From contig JAFXEU010000105.1 in assembly GCA_017520845.1 (NCBI GenBank), forward strand, positions 1-38,505: DNA of 38,505 bases, in the 5' to 3' direction. Source of the stretch: Kiritimatiellia bacterium. GTDB lineage: Bacteria; Verrucomicrobiota; Kiritimatiellia; RFP12; UBA1067. Below the pieces are notes generated by a model that had not been told where the DNA came from, did no database searches, and worked only from the letters and a program-made list of their open reading frames with translations. Every line of letters begins with the position of its first letter. Within the stretch, counting starts at the first letter, position 1. Both the position numbers and the translations under genes were made by a program. Shown here piece after piece: positions 24,399-31,860 of this stretch.

Positions 24399-26120
24399 TT
24401 AACCCTTGATAAGAGCCTCGATCACGGTCGCCGCCTCCTCGGGCTTAATAACGCGCGTCTTGGACTTGTCTTCACTTCTCATCTTAACTTCGACTCCGCC
24501 ATTGGCGAGACCCTTCGCACCGACAACGACACGAATGGTGAAACCGATAAGATCGGCGTCTTTGAACTTGACTCCGGGGCGCTCGGCGCGGTCGTCGACG
24601 ATGACGTCGATACCCTTCGCCTCAAGCGCGGCTTCAAGCTCGTCGGAAACCTTTACGACCTCGCTCTGATCAGGATCGAGAAGGCAGATGCACACCTGAT
24701 AGGGAGACACGGATGCGGGCCAGATAATGCCGTCTTTGTCGTGGCTGTACTCGATGACGGCCTGGAGCGTACGGCTTACGCCGACGCCGTAGCAACCCAT
24801 GACGATCGTCTTGTCTTCAAGCTTGTCGTTTTTGTAGACGGCCTTGAACGCCTCGGTGTATTTAGTTCCGAGCTTGAAAACCTGGCCTACTTCGATACCG
24901 CGCTTGATTACGATCGTCTTTCCGCAGACAGGGCATACGTCGCCCGCCGCGACAACGATAAGATCGGCGAAGTCAGCGTCTGTAAGAGCCGTATCGCGCT
25001 TAAGGTCGACATTCTTAAGGTGATAGCTGTCCTTGTTAGCGCCGACAATTCTGTTAACCGCGCCCTTAAGCGAAATATCGGCGACGATCCTTAGCGATTT
25101 GTCGGCGGGTTTAACGGGGCCTACAAAACCGGCGTTCGCGCCCGTAACGTCAAGAACCGAACCGAAATCGGCGAGCTCGAGGCTCTTCGCTCCGAGAAAA
25201 CGCTTAAGCTTAACATCGTTCACATCACGGTCGCCGGGAACGCATACCATAACGCACTTGCCGTCGGCCTTGTAAACGAGAGACTTTACGAACTTTGAGC
25301 TCTCAAGACCCATGAACGACGAAACCTCCTCAATCGTTCTAGCGTTAGGAGTTTCGACTTCTTCGATTTCGCCCGCCGACTCTTCCGCCGCGGCAGGCGA
25401 TGCAGCGCGCGTCGCCTTCTCAAGATTGGCGGCGTAACCGCACGCTTCGCAAAACGCGATTCCGTCTTCGCCGGCGTCGGCGAGAACATGGAATTCGTGG
25501 GTCTGGCTGTCGCCCATATCGCCGCCGTCGGCCTCTACGGGAACGGCTTTAAGTCCGCAACGCGCGAAAATGCGCTCATAGGCGTGATACATCGTCCAGT
25601 ACGTCTTATCGGCGGCCTCGGCGTCGACGTCGAATGAATAGCCGTCCTTCATGAGGAATTCCTTCGAGCGCATAAGACCGAAACGCGGACGCGTCTCGTC
25701 GCGGAATTTCCACTGAATCTGATACAAAGTAACGGGAAGCTGTCGGTACGAGCCGACGACGCTCTTCACGAGATCGGTAACTTCCTCCTCCGCCGTCGGG
25801 CCTAATGCCGCCTCGCGCTCGCCGCGATCCTTAAGCTTGAACATATTAGCGCCCATCGTATCCCAGCGGCCGGTAGTGCGCCAGAGTTCCGCAGGCTGAA
25901 GAATCGGCATCACGATTTCGAGAGCACCCGCCTTGTCCATCTCGTCGCGAACGATCGACTGGACCTTTTTCAAAGAGCGCATGCCGAGCGGCAAATACGT
26001 GTAAAGCCCGCCCGCGAGCTTCTTTACGATACCCGCGCGAACGAGCAGCTTGTGAGAATCAATTTCGGCATCCTGCGGATTGTCGCGCAGGGTTTGAATC
26101 AAAGTCTTTGTCCATTTCAT
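24399..26120 (-). CDS. proS: Prolyl-tRNA synthetase (bacterial type with editing insert)
   Basis: 573 residues, the bacterial ProRS architecture: catalytic core with motif 2 (KFRDETRPRFGLMRSKEFLM), an INS editing domain (about residues 225-400, including SSFMGLESSKFVKSLVYKAD) that clears Ala-tRNA-Pro, motif 3 (GCYGVGVSRTLQAVIEYSHD) and a C-terminal anticodon-binding domain. It heads a seven-gene run of closely packed or overlapping genes. Unusually for an essential gene, the ATG has no Shine-Dalgarno and sits 9 nt after a perfect extended -10, so the transcript is probably leaderless. Confidence 0.97.
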   Translation of the reverse strand: MKWTKTLIQTLRDNPQDAEIDSHKLLVRAGIVKKLAGGLYTYLPLGMRSLKKVQSIVRDEMDKAGALEIVMPILQPAELWRTTGRWDTMGANMFKLKDRGEREAALGPTAEEEVTDLVKSVVGSYRQLPVTLYQIQWKFRDETRPRFGLMRSKEFLMKDGYSFDVDAEAADKTYWTMYHAYERIFARCGLKAVPVEADGGDMGDSQTHEFHVLADAGEDGIAFCEACGYAANLEKATRAASPAAAEESAGEIEEVETPNARTIEEVSSFMGLESSKFVKSLVYKADGKCVMVCVPGDRDVNDVKLKRFLGAKSLELADFGSVLDVTGANAGFVGPVKPADKSLRIVADISLKGAVNRIVGANKDSYHLKNVDLKRDTALTDADFADLIVVAAGDVCPVCGKTIVIKRGIEVGQVFKLGTKYTEAFKAVYKNDKLEDKTIVMGCYGVGVSRTLQAVIEYSHDKDGIIWPASVSPYQVCICLLDPDQSEVVKVSDELEAALEAKGIDVIVDDRAERPGVKFKDADLIGFTIRVVVGAKGLANGGVEVKMRSEDKSKTRVIKPEEAATVIEALIKG

Positions 26121-26129
26121 AACTTGCAG

Positions 26130-26159
26130 ATTATACCATATTTCCCCGAATTACACCAA
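26130..26159 (-). promoter_or_regulatory. proS operon promoter, extended -10
   Basis: TGGTATAAT (26138-26130) with a weak -35 TTGGTG (26159-26154) at 18 nt. It lies in the 39-bp gap after luxS, and the -35 abuts the luxS stop. Only 9 nt lie between the -10 and the proS ATG. Confidence 0.55.
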
Positions 26160-26675
26160 TCACGAGTCGTAAAATACGGCGCCGGAATCCGTCGCGATGC
26201 GTTCGGCGACGGGATAATCGAACGAGGGGGCCGTTTTCAGAATTTCGACAAAACGCGCGGCCTCCCACTTCGCCATCGCAAGATCGTGAAGAAGATAATT
26301 GCCGCAGTTAATCGCGGTCGCGCCGGGAACATCGCCCTGCCAGTCGCGGAGGCTCTCGAACGCCGCTATTACAAGCGGACAAATCTCCTCCGGAGTCGGA
26401 GTTCCCTTCACGATGAGATAGTTTCCGGTAAGGCAGCCCATAGGCCCGAAATAAACTATGCGATCCTTCCAGACAGGATCGTTGCGCAGGTATGTCGCGA
26501 CAACATGCTCGATCGTATGAATCGAATTGGGATGAAGCGTCGGCTCGGCGTTGGGACGCTTCATCCGGATATCAAATGTTGTGGCTTTGTCGCCGCCGAT
26601 ATCGTCGACACGGGAAACATAAATCCCGGGAACGATTTTAGTATGATCGACTTGAAAACTCGCAATAAGATCCAT
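26160..26675 (-). CDS. luxS: S-ribosylhomocysteine lyase (AI-2 synthase)
   Basis: 171 residues. All key residues are present: zinc ligands H53 and H57 with catalytic E56 (SIHTIEHVVATYLRN), catalytic C81 (YFGPMGCLTGNYL) and zinc ligand C124 (AINCGNYLLHDLAMAK). It splits S-ribosylhomocysteine into homocysteine and DPD, the precursor of AI-2, as part of the activated methyl cycle. No pfs/mtnN nucleosidase or methionine gene is adjacent. It is the last gene of the ettA unit with a strong RBS (AAGGAGAGG), 17 bp after the U32 gene. Confidence 0.95.
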   Translation of the reverse strand: MDLIASFQVDHTKIVPGIYVSRVDDIGGDKATTFDIRMKRPNAEPTLHPNSIHTIEHVVATYLRNDPVWKDRIVYFGPMGCLTGNYLIVKGTPTPEEICPLVIAAFESLRDWQGDVPGATAINCGNYLLHDLAMAKWEAARFVEILKTAPSFDYPVAERIATDSGAVFYDS

Positions 26676-26692
26676 TGTATCCTCTCCTTCTG

Positions 26693-27931
26693 TTAAACCT
26701 CTCGATGCTCGACAAAAAAGACTTTATCTCCTACGCGGCAGCGCGGCGTTTTAAGCGTAATCCAAGTGCCCTTCTCAGCGATTTCGGGCCGCTCGTCATC
26801 GCGGTGAAGTTCGCCCGCTACCATTTCGATTACGCCCGTCGTAGTACCGTGTATCTGAATTTCATCTCCTTGTCTTATCGGATGATCCTGGATTTTCACC
26901 TGGGCTATTCCCGCCTTGGTAAAATAATCGATAACGACGCCGACGTGGCGTTTTATCGTTGAGGCTAAGGAATCTTCGCTGTCGGTAAACTGATCCTTAC
27001 CGGGGCGTCCGTAAAAAAGGCCCTTCGAAAATTCGCGGTGGAATACCTTCTTAAGTTCAACCGTCAGCTCTTCAATAAACTCTTTAGTGTATTCGCCCTT
27101 GAGAACGGCGTCAACCGCTCTTTTATACGCCAAGACGCAGGCGCGCACATAGTTCGCGTTACGCGCTCGGCCTTCGATCTTAAAACACGAGATCCCCGCG
27201 TCCATCAATTTGTCTACAAATCCGATGGAGCAGAGATCCTTGGCGGAAATTACGGTATGAGGCTCGATGATAAAGCTCGCCATTCCCTCATGAAGAGGCT
27301 CGCCCATATCATTCTCATAAAAGTCGACGGCCTGAATCTTGAACTTCCTTCGGCAAGGCTGATGACATTCGCCGCGGCAGGCGGACTTCCCGAATATCTC
27401 GTGACTCATGAGACAGCGCCCCGATTCTGCGACGCATTGCGCACCGTGAACGAAGCACTCGATTTCAATCGACGACTTAGAGACGATTTCCTTTACCTCG
27501 GTGAGCGTGCATTCACGCGCGAGAACGACGCGTGAAACGCCCTGAGAAGCTAGAAAGGCTACGCCCGAGGAATTAGACGTCGACATCTGCGTAGAAACGT
27601 GAATTTCGACGCCGTGCTTTCTGCAAAGCGAAATGACACCCCAGTCCGAAACGATGAACGCGTCGACATAAGGCTTAGCGTAGACGATTAAACGCTCCAC
27701 CTCCTCGAGTTCGCTTTCGAAAATAATCGCATTCAGTGTCAGATATGCCTTAACCTTGCCGCGGCATCGCGCGGCGATTTCAGGCAAATCCTCCTCCTTG
27801 AAATTCACCGTGCTGCGAGCGCGCATATTGAGCGTTCCGAGGCCGAAATAAACGGCATCGGCGCCAGCGTCGATCGCGGCCTGAAGCGCGATAAAATCTC
27901 CCGCGGGAGCTAAAATTTCAGGTCGTCTCAT
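26693..27931 (-). CDS. trhP: U32-family protein, TrhP-type tRNA hydroxylation factor
   Basis: 412 residues, the length of YegQ/TrhP rather than the longer RlhA. A TIM-barrel-like N-domain (EILAPAGDFIALQAAIDAGA, AVYFGLGTLNMRARSTVNFK) is followed by the cysteine-rich U32 signature in two parts, CFVHGAQCVAESGRCLMS and GKSACRGECHQPCRRKF, then CFKIEGRARNANYVRACVLA and a C-terminal beta domain. Members of this group with prephenate as cofactor hydroxylate uridine 34 of certain tRNAs; older annotation calls them peptidases. It overlaps ettA by 4 bp, a fitting translation-related neighbour. The exact tRNA target is inferred. Confidence 0.8.
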   Translation of the reverse strand: MRRPEILAPAGDFIALQAAIDAGADAVYFGLGTLNMRARSTVNFKEEDLPEIAARCRGKVKAYLTLNAIIFESELEEVERLIVYAKPYVDAFIVSDWGVISLCRKHGVEIHVSTQMSTSNSSGVAFLASQGVSRVVLARECTLTEVKEIVSKSSIEIECFVHGAQCVAESGRCLMSHEIFGKSACRGECHQPCRRKFKIQAVDFYENDMGEPLHEGMASFIIEPHTVISAKDLCSIGFVDKLMDAGISCFKIEGRARNANYVRACVLAYKRAVDAVLKGEYTKEFIEELTVELKKVFHREFSKGLFYGRPGKDQFTDSEDSLASTIKRHVGVVIDYFTKAGIAQVKIQDHPIRQGDEIQIHGTTTGVIEMVAGELHRDDERPEIAEKGTWITLKTPRCRVGDKVFFVEHREV

Positions 27932-29535
27932 TTTTTACGCTTCGCGATCATTTCGTGGTATTCGGAGTAACTACCCTCGAACCACGTCGTTTTACCGTTA
28001 CCCTCGAACGCGAGAATGTGCGTCGCGATACGATCGAGGAACCAGCGATCGTGAGATACTACCATTACGCAGCCGCCGAACTCCTGAAGACCTTCTTCAA
28101 GCGAGCGGAGTGTCGCGACATCGAGGTCGTTCGTAGGTTCGTCGAGAAGAAGGAGATTGCCGCCAGAAGTGAGAAGCTTCGCGAGGTGTACGCGATTTCG
28201 CTCGCCGCCCGAAAGCACGCCGACTTTCTTCTGCTGCTCAGCGCCGCGGAAGTTGAATCGGCTGCAATAAGCGCGACCATTCATCATAGACGTTCCCGCG
28301 AGGCGCACGAATTCGCCGCCTCCCGTAATCGCCTCGTAAACGGTCTCTTCGGCCTTAAGTTCACTGCGCGACTGGTCGACATAACTGAGCTTGACGGTAT
28401 CGCCGACAGAGAATGTTCCTTCAATGGGCTGCATCTGTCCGGTAATAAGCTTAAAGAGCGTCGTCTTACCGGCGCCGTTCGCACCGATAACACCGACGAT
28501 TCCGCCGCGCGGAAGATCGAAGTTAAGATCGCTGTAAAGAACCCTGTCACCGAAGGCCATCTTGACGTGCTCGGCGCGGACGACGAGATTGCCGAGACGC
28601 GGACCCGGCGGAATGCGGATGACGAGATCGTCCTCACGCGTCGAGACCTCCTGCTTCTGAAGTTCTTCGTAGCGTTTGACGCGGGCCTGACTCTTGGAGC
28701 GGCGGCCCGAGGGATTAGTCTGAATCCACTTAAGTTCGTTCTCGATAAGCTTCTGGCGCGACTTCTCGGCCTTGGCCTCGCGCGCGAGCATGGCCTCCTT
28801 CTGCTTAAGCCACTCTTCGTAATTACCCTTATACGGATAGCAGACACCATGATCGAGCTCAAGAATCCAATCTGTAACTTCGGAGAGGAAGTAGCGGTCG
28901 TGGGTTACGACAATGAGAGTTCCCTTAAAGGGTTTCAAATATTCTTCAAGCCACTGAACCGTCTCCGCGTCGAGGTGGTTCGTAGGTTCGTCCAAGAGCA
29001 ATACATCAGGCTCAGTTAAAAGAAGTCTGCAGATCGCAACGCGGCGACGCTCACCGCCAGAAAGAACCTTGACCGGCTGATCGGACGGAGGGCAGTGCAT
29101 CGACGCCATCGCGCGCTCGACGAGCGAATCGATATTCCAGTAATCGTGAGCGTCGATTTCATCCTGGAGTCGCGCCATCTCAGCCTCGGCCTTAGGATCG
29201 TCGAGATTGCAGCAGAGCTCTTCATAGCGATCGAGCTTAGCCTTAATAGGAGCGACAGCCTCTTCAACGACTTCGCCGACAGTCTTAGTATCATCGAGCT
29301 CAGGCTCCTGGGGCAGATAGCCGATCTTCGTACCTTTAGCAACCTGAACCGTGCCCATCAAATCCGTATCGAGACCTGCGAGAATCTTCAAAAGCGACGA
29401 CTTACCCGCGCCGTTCCCACCGATAACGCCGATATGCGCCCCGTAGAAGAACGAAAGATTAACGTCCTTCAAAATCGTTTTCGTGCCTGCCTGTTTAGTT
29501 ACATCAACTAGGCTGAACTGATATTCACCTGCCAT
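27928..29535 (-). CDS. ettA: Energy-dependent translational throttle EttA (ABC-F ATPase)
   Basis: 535 residues, two ABC domains on one chain without membrane segments. Walker A motifs are GGNGAGKSS and GANGAGKTT, signatures LSGGERRRVAICRLLL and LSGGERNRVHLAKLL, Walker B LLLDEPTNHLD and LLLDEPTNDLD. The arm and P-site tRNA-interaction linker is present between them (ELKWIQTNPSGRRSKSQARV), which is typical of EttA. It gates the first elongation step on ribosomes according to ATP/ADP. AGAAAGG lies about 10 nt before the ATG, with an extended -10 promoter upstream. It is the first gene of the ettA-trhP-luxS unit. Confidence 0.95.
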   Translation of the reverse strand: MAGEYQFSLVDVTKQAGTKTILKDVNLSFFYGAHIGVIGGNGAGKSSLLKILAGLDTDLMGTVQVAKGTKIGYLPQEPELDDTKTVGEVVEEAVAPIKAKLDRYEELCCNLDDPKAEAEMARLQDEIDAHDYWNIDSLVERAMASMHCPPSDQPVKVLSGGERRRVAICRLLLTEPDVLLLDEPTNHLDAETVQWLEEYLKPFKGTLIVVTHDRYFLSEVTDWILELDHGVCYPYKGNYEEWLKQKEAMLAREAKAEKSRQKLIENELKWIQTNPSGRRSKSQARVKRYEELQKQEVSTREDDLVIRIPPGPRLGNLVVRAEHVKMAFGDRVLYSDLNFDLPRGGIVGVIGANGAGKTTLFKLITGQMQPIEGTFSVGDTVKLSYVDQSRSELKAEETVYEAITGGGEFVRLAGTSMMNGRAYCSRFNFRGAEQQKKVGVLSGGERNRVHLAKLLTSGGNLLLLDEPTNDLDVATLRSLEEGLQEFGGCVMVVSHDRWFLDRIATHILAFEGNGKTTWFEGSYSEYHEMIAKRKK

Positions 29536-29562
29536 AATATTTTACCTTTCTAAATTTTTGAC

Positions 29563-29571
29563 ATTATACCA
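29563..29571 (-). promoter_or_regulatory. ettA promoter, extended -10
   Basis: TGGTATAAT at 29571-29563, 27 nt before the ettA ATG. No clear -35. It begins only a few bases before the stop codon of the esterase gene, so the two genes are packed tightly. Confidence 0.5.
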
Positions 29572-29576
29572 TAAAA

Positions 29577-31580
29577 TCATTTCTTCACATTTAAAAGCAT
29601 CTGAAAAGGAATGAGCGGCATATTCTTATCATTGACGATATTGACATCGGGGTTCATGTGCCAGGCATAGCGTAAAACGGCGGGCGAAGGCAGATCCTTC
29701 GGGATCGCAACTATAATCTCATCACCCTTAATTTCGGCATCCGCCCATACTGCAGGCGTTTTACGCTTTTTGCGGTCATATTCTCCGGCGACCGAGAAGC
29801 AACGCGGCGCTTTACCGTCGGTTGTTTTAAGTCCCTTACCGTTTTTAATTTTTATCACAATCTTTCCGTCTTCTGTGATTCTCGTCGGAACTGCAGTCGG
29901 CAGCGCGATTGAATTTTTAAATCTCTCCGGCGCGAAGAAATCCTGCAATAGCCAAAGCGCGGCCCTCCTGCCGACCTCCTGCTTATTAAGCGGATGAATC
30001 CGGAATTCATCGCCGATATCGATAGCAGGAACCATCCTTACTCTATCAAGCTCAAGGGCTTCTTCCTGGGCCCAGCGCGTCATCGGCCACGAGCCCGAAT
30101 CAGCCGCGTCCTTCGGTCTCGCGCGGTAAGAGGCGAGCTGAACGAAAACGAACGGCGCGGCGGGGCTGTCGAGATGATTCCTCCAGGTCGAAATAAGAGT
30201 TTTAAACACCTCCGAATAGAGTTTATCGCCAGCATTCGACTCGCCCTGATACCATAAAATCGCATCAACCTTAACACCCTTCAAAGGCGCGAACATAGCA
30301 TTGTAGAGCGTAGCCCCGTTACGATTGATTTTAACGAGCGGCAGATAATCGGGATGCCACTTTCTCGCGGGCAGAATCTTCTCGGCGGCAACCTTCCAAG
30401 GACCTTTTAAATTAATCTCGCTGCCATCATTCGCCAAAAGGAAAATCTTTTCAGGGAATATTCCGCCTGCGTGAGCGGAATCGAAAATACGAATCGAGAT
30501 AACATTCTTACCCGCCTTGACGAGATTGGCCGGAATCTTATATGCGCGCGGCGTATCAAACGGATTAGGCGTCTCCTCGCCGGTGCGGCCGATTTCTACA
30601 CCGTTAAAATATGTTATATCGTGATCATCGAGAGATGTAGCTTTAAATTCCATTGGCTTACCCGCCAATGATGAAGGAATTTCAATTTCGCGCGCGAACC
30701 AATAAGATCCGTCGGACGCTTCGCCATAAACCCGCTCGAGAGGATTAGGTATCTCAATATCTTTCCAATCTTCTTTAGCGCCTTCATTCCACCCCTTAGC
30801 GAGGCCCTCGTTGCCGGAATCGGTCTGAAAAAGCGTATCGCACAATTCAGCACGTCTGCGGATAACCCCTTCGCGGCCAAGCGCACGGTAATCTTCGAAA
30901 CGCTTCACAAAATACTTCGCAAACCTTTTGTCGCTCTTTAAATATTCTTCGGGAAGCCACGATTGAATCGGAGACGCCGAAACGGAATTATTAATTATCC
31001 CGACAGGAATTCCGCCAAGTTCCTTATGAAGGATTCGGGCTGTATAATATCCGACGGCTCCGATTTTGCTCGCCGTCGCCGGAACTACCTTTGTCCACTC
31101 GCCTTTCAATGTCGTCTGGGGAGTAAAATTAAAATCGTGCGCCACCTTAAACTCGCGAATCATCGGATAATCTGCGGCGGCTGCCTCCTCAACGGGATTG
31201 AGAGCCTCCTTTACGGGAACCTCCATATTGCTCTGTCCTCCGGCGAGAATCAAAAGGCCGGACAAGCAGTCCTTGACGGACGCTTCACCGGTAGAATCCG
31301 AAACTGTGATCGCGAACGGCTCGCGGACAACGCCGAGCGGAGGTATCACGACTTTAAAGCGGCCGTCCTTATCTGCTTTCGCCTTTATTTCCGCGCCGCG
31401 TACTTTTACGGTCACCTTATCGCCTGGCTTCGCCGTCCCCGTTAACGCCGTATCGTGAGCGGCGGAAAGAACCATCGCGTCCTTAAACAGAAAATCAGGT
31501 TTCGGCGCAGCATTGAGATATCCGGCTGCGAATAATGCGAAAATCAGCGCCGTAAGCTTTCCTATTCTTATTAAATGCAT
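29577..31580 (-). CDS. Secreted sialate O-acetylesterase-like SGNH hydrolase
   Basis: 667 residues from the start at 31580, chosen because AAAGGAGA precedes it at good spacing; an earlier TTG in frame would include the RBS in the protein. A signal peptide (MHLIRIGKLTALIFALFAAG) leads to an N-terminal beta-sandwich. The SGNH/SASA catalytic domain has Ser117 in LILAGGQSNMEV and the Asp-x-x-His region DIGDEFRIHPLNKQEVGRR. A galactose-binding-like insert lies between (EIEIPSSLAGKPMEF ... HDITYFNGVEIGRTG). The family removes acetyl groups from sialic acid or from plant polysaccharides, opening them to glycosidases. It has its own promoter, so it is probably regulated apart from the operon upstream. 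Confidence 0.88.
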   Translation of the reverse strand: MHLIRIGKLTALIFALFAAGYLNAAPKPDFLFKDAMVLSAAHDTALTGTAKPGDKVTVKVRGAEIKAKADKDGRFKVVIPPLGVVREPFAITVSDSTGEASVKDCLSGLLILAGGQSNMEVPVKEALNPVEEAAAADYPMIREFKVAHDFNFTPQTTLKGEWTKVVPATASKIGAVGYYTARILHKELGGIPVGIINNSVSASPIQSWLPEEYLKSDKRFAKYFVKRFEDYRALGREGVIRRRAELCDTLFQTDSGNEGLAKGWNEGAKEDWKDIEIPNPLERVYGEASDGSYWFAREIEIPSSLAGKPMEFKATSLDDHDITYFNGVEIGRTGEETPNPFDTPRAYKIPANLVKAGKNVISIRIFDSAHAGGIFPEKIFLLANDGSEINLKGPWKVAAEKILPARKWHPDYLPLVKINRNGATLYNAMFAPLKGVKVDAILWYQGESNAGDKLYSEVFKTLISTWRNHLDSPAAPFVFVQLASYRARPKDAADSGSWPMTRWAQEEALELDRVRMVPAIDIGDEFRIHPLNKQEVGRRAALWLLQDFFAPERFKNSIALPTAVPTRITEDGKIVIKIKNGKGLKTTDGKAPRCFSVAGEYDRKKRKTPAVWADAEIKGDEIIVAIPKDLPSPAVLRYAWHMNPDVNIVNDKNMPLIPFQMLLNVKK

Positions 31581-31620
31581 AAAATCTCCTTTCAACAACT
31601 TTTAACAAAAATAATTAGTC

Positions 31621-31629
31621 ATTATATCA
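31621..31629 (-). promoter_or_regulatory. Esterase promoter, extended -10
   Basis: TGATATAAT at 31629-31621, 40 nt before the start codon at 31580. The leader contains the AAAGGAGA RBS. Confidence 0.5.
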
Positions 31630-31698
31630 CTTTAACAGCGGAATTAAAAGACGCCGGAAATTTGATTTTAATGCTTAAATCCGCAAACTAAAGAAACC

Positions 31699-31825
31699 GC
31701 TTTTCTCCTACAACGGAAATCGGCATTGGACGGCAGATACCTGCCGCATGGACAAAACCGTCGAGAGAAAAGCAATCGGACAAAAGCGATTTTATAAAAC
31801 CTTCATCAGTTAAATCGCCAGCGAT
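31699..31825 (-). other. Cluster of nested hairpins between the Gfo/Idh gene and the esterase
   Basis: The 280-bp gap has no gene but holds ordered inverted repeats. GCTTTTCTC (31699-31707) pairs with GAGAAAAGC (31765-31773), ACGG (31713-31716) pairs inside it with CCGT (31758-31761), and CGGCAG-ATAC-CTGCCG (31731-31746) forms the tip. Next to it are AATCG/CGATT (31774-31791) and ATCGC-TG-GCGAT (31814-31825). Read on the minus strand the large stem is followed by GGTTTCTTTAGTTT, weakly U-rich, so it may end the upstream operon. It lies outside the esterase transcript as judged from its promoter. Confidence 0.45.
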
Positions 31826-31860
31826 AATTTAGTTCGGATTAAACACGTCTTACCTATAAT

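Noticed and set aside
26693-27931. Annotation of the U32 protein as a collagenase or secreted peptidase
   Set aside because: There is no signal peptide, and the cysteine-rich signature and length match the tRNA/rRNA hydroxylation group; the peptidase label is historical.
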